Shown here piece after piece: positions 1 to 8,500 of a stretch of 64,000 bases of DNA (the stretch's first letter is position 1; each line of letters begins with the position of its first letter). Made by a program: the position numbers and the translations under genes. The notes beneath the pieces are model-generated. The model saw nothing but the letters and a program-made list of their open reading frames with translations, was not told the DNA's origin and did not search any database. The stretch covers positions 62,001 through 126,000 of the forward strand of contig JBKBHS010000002.1 in assembly GCA_046299555.1 (NCBI GenBank), read 5' to 3'. This stretch comes from CALKJP01 sp046299555 (GTDB lineage: Bacteria > Bacteroidota > Bacteroidia > JACCXN01).

Positions 1-788
1 TGAATAGCACTAAAGTCGATTTTTTGATTTAATTCATCCATAAAATCGGAATATATTTTTTCAAATTGAGGAATGTATATAAGAGGATCTATACAAAGCA
101 TTACTTTTCTGTTATCATTTATCGCTTTGTTAATTGCTTTTATTCTTTGATTTAAATTAGGCGTTAAAGGTTCAAATTTTTTAATGATTTTATCCGGCAA
201 AAGCGACCAAGCAAAAATGGCATTTTCAATATGAGGATAGTTTTCAAAATGTATGGTTTGCGATGATTTTGTTCTGATTTCGATTGTTAAATTAGGATTA
301 ACTGCTGCAAAATTAATCCATTCTTTACAATAAGGGTAAAGATGCTCTATTGCTGCCAAATCAGTATCATAAGAAAGTGCAAAATATATTTTTTTATCAG
401 TCTTATTAGTTATTAATTGTTTACACGCTTCAATAAAATCAGAGTTGTTTACAAATAATACAATATGAGCACTGTTAAACATTCCCTGCAAATAGCAATA
501 GCTACAATCGTACAAACAATTTATGGCTAAGGTATTGTAATAAAATTCGTCAAATCCGAAATGCGATGTTAAATAACTTCCATTGTAATAAAAATTATCT
601 TCTTTTTGAGCCAAAATTATTTTTTGAATTGATTTTTCAAAACGCCAATCGGCATTTGTTTGATTTAGCACATCTTTGTAATGTTCAATAACAATAATTT
701 TTTCTGGATTTATCTTATTAATAATACGATTAACAGCAGGCGTATTTAAAATTTTTTCTTCTACGTAAATTACTTTTTTAAAAAGCAT
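1..788 (-). CDS. SPL-family radical SAM protein (spore photoproduct lyase-like), 3' end outside window
   Basis: The first 262 codons of a radical SAM enzyme are visible; the gene runs off the left edge. The cysteines at about residues 91, 95 and 98 form the CxxxCxxC cluster-binding motif (in NCLYDCSYCYLQG) typical of radical SAM proteins that bind a 4Fe-4S cluster and cleave S-adenosylmethionine. The spacing, the following YLQG and the later SLLP, EPLTPN and IDPLLYIP segments resemble spore photoproduct lyase-family proteins, which also occur in non-sporulating Bacteroidota with unknown substrate. The ATG overlaps the end of the upstream nucleosidase-like gene by 11 bases, so the two are probably translationally coupled. 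The family call is fairly sure; a DNA-repair role is only inferred. Confidence 0.75.
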   Translation of the reverse strand, partial: MLFKKVIYVEEKILNTPAVNRIINKINPEKIIVIEHYKDVLNQTNADWRFEKSIQKIILAQKEDNFYYNGSYLTSHFGFDEFYYNTLAINCLYDCSYCYLQGMFNSAHIVLFVNNSDFIEACKQLITNKTDKKIYFALSYDTDLAAIEHLYPYCKEWINFAAVNPNLTIEIRTKSSQTIHFENYPHIENAIFAWSLLPDKIIKKFEPLTPNLNQRIKAINKAINDNRKVMLCIDPLIYIPQFEKIYSDFMDELNQKIDFSAI

Positions 789-1617
789 ATAGGGAATCTA
801 AAAATATTTCAAACAATTGATTATTTGTTTTTTTGTTTTTTGATAGTTGCAATTTGAAATTATCCAATTTATTTAAAGCCTTATCTAAACTTTGATAATT
901 TAAATAATATTTAATTGCAGTTAAAAGCTGATTTTTCTGGTATGAAGTAATTTTTAATTGATTTATTTTATCTGAAATTAATGTATTTCTTTCAAGTAAA
1001 TTCTCATCAATTAAATGTTTTTTTAAATGTTCAATTAAAGTGTTAATCTTTTCTAAAACTTTTCTAAAATCATTATTGTAATTAATCTGAAGATTTTTGG
1101 CATCTAAAAATTTATATCCGCTGTCGCTTATATATTTGAATGAATGTATGAAATGATTTTGTTGATAAAATTGAACAGATTTTGAAAAACTATATCCTTC
1201 CATATCAAACATGTATTCTGGATATTTATTTGTAAGACAACTGTCGGCTATTTCTGTAACAGTAATTAGTTTACTTGATTCAAATGGATATACAATTGAA
1301 GGATAAAATACAAATCGTTGTTTAAACATTTTTATAGTATCGGCATAAAACCAATTATTTAATTGCAATTCCTTTGATGCGGCAATACCAATATTAATAC
1401 ATAAAAAATTCTTTTTTTGTTGATTAAATAAATTAAAAAAAATGGAAATCGAATTTGCCGTATTAATTAATCCTGTTCCGGAAATTATTAAGAAGGTGTT
1501 TTCTTTGTTATAAATTTTAATATTTTTTAGTTGAAAAACTTGTTTAAGCTTATAATATTCAATAAGAGGTTGTGCTTCAAAAAATAAAGCAGTATGAAAT
1601 AAAATATTTAATTCCAT
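778..1617 (-). CDS. Phosphorylase-superfamily (MTA/SAH nucleosidase-like) protein
   Basis: This 279-residue cytoplasmic protein looks like a divergent nucleoside phosphorylase/nucleosidase fold. Residues 1-80 carry an N-terminal strand pattern with SGTGLINTA near 46-54 and INIGIAAS near 74-81, which match the phosphate/ribose-binding loops of the family. FDMEGYSF near 137-144 matches the ribose-contacting MEG motif. The C-terminal 100 residues are helical and not recognised. The start codon directly abuts the mazG stop and the end overlaps the radical SAM gene by 11 bases, so this is the middle gene of a three-gene operon. Radical SAM enzymes can release 5'-deoxyadenosine, which nucleosidases of this fold can cleave; that link is inference. 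The exact substrate is unknown. Confidence 0.6.
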   Translation of the reverse strand: MELNILFHTALFFEAQPLIEYYKLKQVFQLKNIKIYNKENTFLIISGTGLINTANSISIFFNLFNQQKKNFLCINIGIAASKELQLNNWFYADTIKMFKQRFVFYPSIVYPFESSKLITVTEIADSCLTNKYPEYMFDMEGYSFSKSVQFYQQNHFIHSFKYISDSGYKFLDAKNLQINYNNDFRKVLEKINTLIEHLKKHLIDENLLERNTLISDKINQLKITSYQKNQLLTAIKYYLNYQSLDKALNKLDNFKLQLSKNKKTNNQLFEIFLDSLYAF

Positions 1618-2388
1618 TTACACTATATTTTTGGATTCGTTCCAATATTTGTCCATTTCTGATAAATTCATATCAGATAATGTTTTACCTTCTTTTCTAC
1701 ATTTTTCTTCCATGTAAGTAAATCGTTTTATAAATTTTTTATTTGTTTTTTCTAACGCATCTTCAGGATTAATACCTATAAAACGTGCATAATTAACTAA
1801 TGAAAAAATTAAATCACCAAACTCTTCTTCAATTTTATCCTGATTGTTTTCTTTTTCTGTTTCTGCTTTAAATTCATTCAATTCTTCCATTACTTTATCC
1901 CACACTTGTTGTTTATTTTCCCAATCAAATCCGACTCCTCGTGCCTTTTCTTGAATTCGAGATGCTTTAATTAATGCCGGTAACGATACCGGTACACCGG
2001 CTAATACCGATTTATTGCCTTCTTTTAATTTTAATTTTTCCCAATTAGCTTTAACTTCTTCTTCATTGTTCACAACAATATCTCCATATATGTGTGGATG
2101 ACGAGCAATCAATTTTTCACAAATAGCATTTAGCACATCACTAATATTAAAATAATTACTTTCTGATGCTATTCGAGCATAAAATACAATATGCAACATT
2201 AAATCGCCTAATTCTTTTTTAATTTCATCATAATTTTGTTCTAAAATAGCATCTGATAGCTCATAGGTTTCTTCAATGGTTAAATGGCGAAGGCTTTCCA
2301 TGGTTTGCTTTTTATCCCACGGGCATTTTTCTCGAAGCTCATCCATAATTATTAATAGACGCTCAAATGCTTTTAACTTTTCATTCAT
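1618..2388 (-). CDS. mazG: Nucleoside triphosphate pyrophosphohydrolase MazG
   Basis: MazG hydrolyses nucleoside triphosphates to monophosphates and pyrophosphate and is thought to clean the nucleotide pool. The 256-residue protein has the usual two tandem MazG domains. The first holds CPWDKKQT at 22-29 and EETYEL with ELGDLMLH, giving the Mg-binding ExxE-ExxD pattern. The second, after about residue 140, repeats it with EELNEFKAE and EEFGDLIFS. Length and order are normal for bacterial MazG. It is the first gene of a minus-strand operon; its TAA is followed without a gap by the ATG of the nucleosidase-like gene. A near-match to the -7 element, with one mismatch, lies at 2410-2417. Confidence 0.95.
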   Translation of the reverse strand: MNEKLKAFERLLIIMDELREKCPWDKKQTMESLRHLTIEETYELSDAILEQNYDEIKKELGDLMLHIVFYARIASESNYFNISDVLNAICEKLIARHPHIYGDIVVNNEEEVKANWEKLKLKEGNKSVLAGVPVSLPALIKASRIQEKARGVGFDWENKQQVWDKVMEELNEFKAETEKENNQDKIEEEFGDLIFSLVNYARFIGINPEDALEKTNKKFIKRFTYMEEKCRKEGKTLSDMNLSEMDKYWNESKNIV

Positions 2389-2465
2389 GGTTTAATAACT
2401 TTTAAAAGTCGAAGGTATAAATTTTCAATTAACTCATTTTATTACAATAATTCCTTTTTTTAATG

Positions 2466-2473
2466 TAGGTTTG
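2466..2473 (+). promoter_or_regulatory. Bacteroidota-type -7 element, TAGGTTTG
   Basis: The motif matches TAnnTTTG exactly and ends 9 bases before the ATG of the PagL-like gene. Transcription would begin only a few bases before the start codon. Confidence 0.55.
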
Positions 2474-2482
2474 TAACACTAA

Positions 2483-3562
2483 ATGAAAATTTTAATTTTC
2501 ATATTTACTTTCATTTTACTGAATGGAAAGAGCTATATCAAAGCTCAAAATCAAGTTTCCTATTCAATTGACGCTCATGCCGGATTTATTATGGTGCATC
2601 GTTATAATATGCGACATTTGGTTCAATCGCATATATGGGGTTGTGAATTAAGTGTTGGACAAACTCATTTTGATACATCTTTTTATAATCATGTTTATAA
2701 TTTCCCTGAAAAAGGCTTTTCGATTTATTATACAAATTTGGGTAATCCTCAACAATTAGGGAATGTTGTTGCAGCTATACCATTCATGCTCATGCCTTTA
2801 AATAGCAATCGTATGCTGATGTTTAAAGCCGGGGTAGGTTTGGGGTATTTTAACACTACTTACCATCAAACAGAAAATAATTTGAACAATGTAATAAGTT
2901 CGCATTTAACAGTTGCTGTAAATACACAATTTCAAAAAAACTGGAAGTTATCTAACCGCATAGTTTTATATAACAAAATTGGTATGACGCATTTTTCAAA
3001 TGCTGCTTATAAAATGCCCAATTTGGGAATAAACTTAGTAACAGCTTCGCTTGGTTTAAATTTTTTTTCTGAATCAACACCAAATTTTGAAAGAAAAAAA
3101 ATTGAATTTGAAAAAGCGAATAAAAATTATTTCGAATTTGGATTATCAAGTGGATTAAAAGAAGTAGGCGGGCCGGGAGGATTAAAATATGTAATATTTA
3201 ATGCAAACGGAGCATTTATTTACCCTATATCATTTAAAAGTGAATTTTTACTATGGGGAGATTTTTTTCACGATCGCTCGTTAGAAATAAGATTAGCTAA
3301 CGACAATTGGAAAAAAGCTTCAAGTAGCGATTTTTTGCAAAGTGGAATATTGGGAGGCTACCGAATTAGATATAACAAATTAAGCTTTATGATAGGCATG
3401 GGAACATATATTTATACTCCATATAAAGGATTGGGAGTAATATATCATCGTGTTGGCATTCGTTATCAAATAAATAAAAAATTAAGTTTAAATACTACTT
3501 TAAAATCGCATTTTGCTATAGCCGATTTTGCTGAATGGGGAATAGTTTATCGTATCAAATAA
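2483..3562 (+). CDS. Acyloxyacyl hydrolase / PagL-like lipid A deacylase, outer membrane
   Basis: The 359-residue protein begins with a signal peptide (MKILIFIFTFILL, cleavage probably after SYIKA). The N-terminal half, to about residue 195, resembles PagL-type lipid A 3-O-deacylases: alternating beta strands end in THFSNAAYKMPNLGIN, which supplies the His170 and Ser172 expected of the catalytic pair and the conserved Asn-x-Gly-x-Asn turn. The second half looks like a further set of barrel strands, giving a protein about twice as long as Pseudomonas PagL, as is usual in Bacteroidota. It would act on lipopolysaccharide in the outer membrane. The next gene overlaps its last 28 bases. The family call is moderately sure; activity is inferred. 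Confidence 0.7.
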   Translation: MKILIFIFTFILLNGKSYIKAQNQVSYSIDAHAGFIMVHRYNMRHLVQSHIWGCELSVGQTHFDTSFYNHVYNFPEKGFSIYYTNLGNPQQLGNVVAAIPFMLMPLNSNRMLMFKAGVGLGYFNTTYHQTENNLNNVISSHLTVAVNTQFQKNWKLSNRIVLYNKIGMTHFSNAAYKMPNLGINLVTASLGLNFFSESTPNFERKKIEFEKANKNYFEFGLSSGLKEVGGPGGLKYVIFNANGAFIYPISFKSEFLLWGDFFHDRSLEIRLANDNWKKASSSDFLQSGILGGYRIRYNKLSFMIGMGTYIYTPYKGLGVIYHRVGIRYQINKKLSLNTTLKSHFAIADFAEWGIVYRIK

Positions 3563-4281
3563 ATGTTATAACATTAATTATTTTAATGTTAATTTCTTTT
3601 TCATGTAAAAAAGAAAATAGAGGAGATTGTTTTAAGTCTTCAGGAAATATAGTTGAAGAAACTCGGTTATTTAATGGCATTGATAGTATAGAAATTGATA
3701 AATATGTAGATGTAATTTTAATTCAAGATACTTTAGATAAAGTAATTGTGAAGTCCGGTAAAAATTTAATTCCATTAATTAAAACCATTCAAATAGGGAA
3801 TAAACTTTATATAAGCAATAATAATACATGTGATTGGGTTAGGAGTTATAAAATACCCTACGAAATAAATTTGCATGTTAAATCTTTAAAAGGTTTAAGA
3901 GCTAATGGAACAGGAAAAATTTATTCACAAAATCAACTATATGGGGATTATATTCATATCAGCAATACTTCCATGAGCGAAATAAATTTAAGTTTAAATT
4001 ATAAAGACATAATTATTTATGTTTTTGGATTTGGAAATTTAACATTAACCGGCAAGGCAAGCATGATTGATGCATTTTTAGGAGGTAGCTGTAACATAAA
4101 TTTTAAAAATATTCCTTGTGCATTTGGATTTATATCCTCTTCATCAACAGGAGATACTTACATTAACGCTTCAAAAGAAATTGCTGCTAATATTAGAGGT
4201 AGAGGCAATGTATATTACACAGGAAATCCAAAGATTATCTATTTAAATTATACCGATAAAGGAAGGCTGATTAGTTATTAG
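3535..4281 (+). CDS. Head-GIN domain (DUF2807) lipoprotein
   Basis: The product is a 248-residue lipoprotein. A hydrophobic segment ends at LISFSC, giving a lipobox with Cys24 if translation starts at this ATG; a later ATG (MLISFSC) would leave too short a signal. The mature part reads FNGIDSIEIDKYVDVILIQD followed by repeated short beta strands with GLRANGTGKI and LTGKAS, the pattern of the head-GIN/DUF2807 beta-helix domain common in Bacteroidota surface proteins of unknown function. It overlaps the PagL-like gene by 28 bases and is probably co-transcribed with it. A role in surface attachment is often suggested for the family but is not shown here. Confidence 0.7.
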   Translation: MGNSLSYQINVITLIILMLISFSCKKENRGDCFKSSGNIVEETRLFNGIDSIEIDKYVDVILIQDTLDKVIVKSGKNLIPLIKTIQIGNKLYISNNNTCDWVRSYKIPYEINLHVKSLKGLRANGTGKIYSQNQLYGDYIHISNTSMSEINLSLNYKDIIIYVFGFGNLTLTGKASMIDAFLGGSCNINFKNIPCAFGFISSSSTGDTYINASKEIAANIRGRGNVYYTGNPKIIYLNYTDKGRLISY

Positions 4282-4355
4282 TGTTGAGATTAATTGAATA
4301 ATCAATTATTGAGAAATCAAAAAACAAATAATTTAAACTTTTAGTCACAATATTT

Positions 4356-4697
4356 TTACTCAAATAATAAATAAAGTCCTACAAAAATTATTATTCCTGC
4401 TAATGTAGTTCCTCCATAAAGATTTAACGTATGAAACTGAGGAATCAAGTCAGTAATAGCTAATAAAAAACTTAAAAATCCAATAAATGCTCCAACTACT
4501 AAACATATAAATGCTTTATGTTGTCGTTTTTCAATTTTCATTTTTTTGTATGCATTAATATATGCATTTACATAATCTGAAGGAATACCTTCTTTTAATA
4601 GTTCTGACTCAATAGCCTCTATACTTAAATTATTTAAAAGCCATTTACTTAATATTTGCTTTTCAATTTTTATAGTTTCTGACATAGATAAAAGCAT
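4356..4697 (-). CDS. Small membrane protein of unknown function
   Basis: This 113-residue protein is not recognised. The first 60 residues are charged and probably helical (SKWLLNNLSIEAIESELLKE). Two hydrophobic segments follow, at about 64-81 (CLVVGAFIGFLSFLLAI) and 95-112 (TTLAGIIIFVGLYLLF), so it is likely an inner-membrane protein with a cytoplasmic N-terminal helical domain. A second in-frame ATG four codons in (MSETIK) is equally possible as the start. A TATATTTG -7 element on the same strand at 4713-4720 supports transcription. It stands alone between convergent and divergent neighbours. Confidence 0.6.
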   Translation of the reverse strand: MLLSMSETIKIEKQILSKWLLNNLSIEAIESELLKEGIPSDYVNAYINAYKKMKIEKRQHKAFICLVVGAFIGFLSFLLAITDLIPQFHTLNLYGGTTLAGIIIFVGLYLLFE

Positions 4698-4712
4698 TAA
4701 TATTTATTATTT

Positions 4713-4720
4713 CAAATATA
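4713..4720 (-). promoter_or_regulatory. -7 element TATATTTG for the small membrane protein
   Basis: Reading the minus strand, TATATTTG lies 15 bases upstream of the first possible ATG of the 113-residue gene. Confidence 0.45.
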
Positions 4721-4773
4721 ATAATATACTTCAATAATGCAAGAATTTCAAACTTTAAAACTTTAGAAATTGC

Positions 4774-4781
4774 TATATTTG
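4774..4781 (+). promoter_or_regulatory. -7 element TATATTTG directly before plsY
   Basis: The element is followed by only four bases (gcag-c spacing) before the plsY ATG, so a transcript starting at the usual distance would begin at or inside the start codon. Confidence 0.5.
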
Positions 4782-4785
4782 CAGC

Positions 4786-5421
4786 ATGATTACTTTTGAA
4801 AATGTTTTAGCACTTGTTTTAGCATATCTAATAGGATCAATTCCTACTGCAGTTTGGATAGGAAAATACATGTATGGAGTAGATGTTAGAAATTCAGGAA
4901 GTGGAAATTCGGGAGCAACTAATACATTTAGAGTATTAGGTAAAAAAGCAGGTATTCCTGTTTTAATTATAGATATTTTTAAAGGTTGGTTAGCGGTTCA
5001 ACTTGCTTATATATTGGGCAATTTTAGGCCTGAAACACAATTGTTTGAAAATTTTCAATTTTTACTCGGATTATTTGCTGTTTTAGGTCATATTTTTCCA
5101 ATTTTTGCTCAATTTAAAGGCGGTAAAGGAATAGCTACCATTTTAGGAGCCATGATTGCAATTCATTATCAAGCAGCATTACTATCATTGCTTGTTTTTT
5201 TAATAGTTTTTTTAAGTACTCATTTTGTTTCCTTATCATCTATATTAGGCTCATTGATGTTTCCATTGAGTATATTATTTATTTTTAATTATTCCAGCCC
5301 TACATTTGTTCTATATTCTTTTTTAGTTTGGGTACTAGTTTTGGCTACCCATCAAAAAAATATCGAACGTTTATTATCCAAAAAAGAATCTAAAATCTAT
5401 TTGGTTAAAAAAAAGAAATAA
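4786..5421 (+). CDS. plsY: Acyl-phosphate glycerol-3-phosphate acyltransferase PlsY
   Basis: PlsY transfers the acyl group of acyl-phosphate to glycerol-3-phosphate, the first step of phospholipid synthesis, in the inner membrane. The 211-residue protein has about five membrane segments and the family's cytoplasmic motifs: VRNSGSGNSGATNTFRVLG at 34-52 and the second-loop FPIFAQFKGGKGIAT around 106-120. The length is normal, and the lysine-rich C-terminus is expected to be cytoplasmic. No Shine-Dalgarno sequence precedes the ATG, and the -7 element is almost touching it. Confidence 0.95.
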   Translation: MITFENVLALVLAYLIGSIPTAVWIGKYMYGVDVRNSGSGNSGATNTFRVLGKKAGIPVLIIDIFKGWLAVQLAYILGNFRPETQLFENFQFLLGLFAVLGHIFPIFAQFKGGKGIATILGAMIAIHYQAALLSLLVFLIVFLSTHFVSLSSILGSLMFPLSILFIFNYSSPTFVLYSFLVWVLVLATHQKNIERLLSKKESKIYLVKKKK

Positions 5422-5487
5422 ATCTTTCATTACCTCTTACTTAATCAAGCCTTTTAATTAGTTTTTAACAATTGTGAAAAAAATCTT

Positions 5488-5495
5488 TATATTTG
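5488..5495 (+). promoter_or_regulatory. -7 element TATATTTG for the 2143-residue protein gene
   Basis: TATATTTG lies 71 bases upstream of the ATG at 5567, which would give a leader of about 65 bases. No clear -33 element was seen. Confidence 0.4.
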
Positions 5496-5566
5496 AAGTT
5501 TGAATTGTTTATAAAGCTTGATTTTATTCTATTGTAAATTGTTTTAAGGGACTAAATTTCTAATTA

Positions 5567-8500
5567 ATGAATATTAAAATACCCGTTGGGCACTATATAC
5601 ATATTATCATATTTATATTCATTTCTTTTAATGGCTTTAACCAAACTAATTTTAAATCAGAAGCCGATTTAAAAAAGAAAGCCGATGAATTGTTTTTAGA
5701 AGGTGAATACGTACAAGCCTATCCTTTATATTCTCAATTATTAAGTTTATATCCTAAAGACCATTTTTATAATTTTCGATTTGGGGCATGCGTAATTTAT
5801 GCCGATAAAGACAAAGAAAAGGCAATTAAATATTTAGAGTATGCTGTATCTAAAACAGATATTGATGTTGAAGCTCATTTCTTTCTAGGTAAAGCTTATC
5901 ATATAAATTATCGTTTTGACGATGCTATAAAATCATATACCAATTTTAAAAACAAAGCAGGAAATAAAAAACGCAAATTATTAAATCCGGATCGTGAAAT
6001 CGAAATGTGCGAAAATGGTAAAAAACTACTTTCCAATATTACAGATATTATTGTAATAGAAAAAAAAGAAGTACCTCGTTCAGATTTTTTTAGAAGCTAT
6101 GAAACCGGAAAGTTTGGAGGTAAAATATTAGCTAAGCCCGATGAATTAAAAAGTTCATACGATAAAAAAATTAAAGAAAGTTCAGTCATTTTTGTCCCCA
6201 ATACTACAGGAGGAGAAATATTCTATTCCAGTTATGGCGATAATGATAAAAATGGAAAAGATATTTATAAAGTTAAGCGTTTGCCCAATGGAGAATTTAG
6301 TTCTCCTCAAAATATAGGTTCGCCAATAAACACTCCATATGATGAAGAGTACCCAATACTTCATCCCAACGGAAGAATACTTTATTTCTGCTCCAAAGGT
6401 CATAACAGTATGGGAGGATACGATGTGTTTAAATCAACTTTTGATGTTGCAACACAAACATGGTCAACCCCGATTAATTTAGATTTTGCTATAAACACAC
6501 CCGATGACGATATTTTATTTATAGCCGATGAAAACAATGAAGAAGCTTACTTTTCTTCAACACGTTCGAGTATAGGAAGTAATATAGGCGTATATAAAAT
6601 TTTGATGGTACGCAAACCGGTTGATTTAATAACTATAAAAGGCAACTTTAAGCATTTTGATGAAGATTATGATAAGCCTGTAAAGATTTCTGTTCGAACA
6701 TTAAACGATAATACTGAAATAGCAAGTGTTACTACCAATACTGAAAATGGAGAATATTTAATAAATATTCCTAAAGGAGCAAAATATAAATTTTTAATTG
6801 AAGGAGAAGGATTTGCAACGCAAAGTGGAGTAGTAGATGTTCCAAACATGGAAAATCCCCGCCCGCTTAAACAAGAAATGGAATTAGTAAATATTAATGG
6901 CGAAGCTCGTTTAATGATTAAAAATTTATTTGATGAAGAAATTACTGATTTTGCTTACACACCACCTATTGATGTAATTCGTAAAAAAGCCAGACTGGAT
7001 GTAAATTATAATGAAGAAGAAGCGAAACGATTAAAAGAAAAACAAACATTATCACAATCAATAGCAGCAACTGAAAATAAAAATTCAAATAAATCATCAA
7101 CTGCCGATAAAACAACTGAAAATACCAGTGTTTCAACATCTTCTTTTACAAACCAACAAATAATAGAAATGGCTAAGAGTGATGTAGAAGATTTGAAAAA
7201 AGAAGCTGCTGCATTACGAGAAGAGGCCGATTTTGCTTACGCATTTGCTAAATTAAAAAGTGAAGATTCCAGAAATAATTCTTCACCACTTTCTGAACAA
7301 TACGCTAAAGAAGCCGTATTAGCCTATAATTTAGCCATAGAAATAGATAACCAAGCAACTGCTAAAGAAAAAGAAGCGCAAAAGGCAGAAAAATATGCCG
7401 CTGAAATAGAAAAGGCCATAAAAAGCAATTCAAATAAAGAAGCATTAAACATATTAGAAAAACAACGTCAGGAACTATCATCTGATAAAACAGAAGAGTT
7501 TGGTGTAGAAGGAGCATTAGCAAGCTTACGTGAAAAAGCTAATAAAAAAAGAGCAGAAGCCGAAAGATATGAAACAAAAGCTAATGAAAGCAAAGAAGAT
7601 GCTGATGCCATTCAAATAGAGATAAAAGCAAAAGAAGCAGAGATAGCAAAAACTAAAGATAATACACAAAAAGAAAAATTAAATGAGGAATTAAAAGATT
7701 TAAAAACGGAGTATGAAGCCGTAAAAAAACAGTCTGAAAATTTTGCAAGCAGAAGTGAAGAACTTAGAAAAGAAGCTGCAAATATGGAATACGATGTAGA
7801 GCTTTTAACAAAATTATTAGATACATATAAAAACGAAGCTGATGATGCAATATATGCTGATTTAAGTACAGAACAAAAAGCCGGATTAAAGAGTGATATT
7901 AACTTATTACAAGACAAAGCCAAACAAGCTGAACAGTTTAAATTAGCAGCTGCAAACAATAATTCAAACAACACTATAGCTGTAAGTCAACAAAATTCAA
8001 TTAGTACAACTTCAGAAAATTCAAATAATATAAATAAGAATAATCAAAACATACCTTATAAACATAGTCACTTAAACGAAGATGGAAGCATTGCCGACTA
8101 TCATACAGCATATTTAGATGATTTGGATAAAGTAGCAACCATAGAAAATGAATTTGAAAAAAACGCCAGCATAGCTACTATAAATAACAATTGGGCAAAT
8201 ACTATTCAAGCTGAAATTACTTACAGAAATGAAAATTTATCGAAACTAAGTAAAAAAGAAAGAAAAGCTGAAGAACAAAAAATAGCTAATTTAGAATTAC
8301 AAAGAGATGAAAAAAGAAAAGCAGCTTCTGAAGCGCAAGCAATAGTTCAACAATTATTTGCTGCAACTTCACAAAAGGCAAATGAATCAAATAATAACAC
8401 ACAAGTAGCTGAAGCTAATAAACAACAACCTGTAACCAATGAAGAGCAAGAAGAAGAGGAAGAAGATGAAGAAGTGGAAAAAGTAAATACAAATGCAATA

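Noticed and set aside
4290..4312. AATTGA/TCAATT hairpin after the DUF2807 gene
   Set aside because: The stem is only six A/T-rich pairs with no T run; too weak to call a terminator.
7612..7974. 120-codon ORF on the minus strand inside the giant protein gene
   Set aside because: It is the Ser/Phe-rich complement of a Lys/Glu/Ala-rich coiled-coil coding stretch; such antisense frames are open by composition alone.
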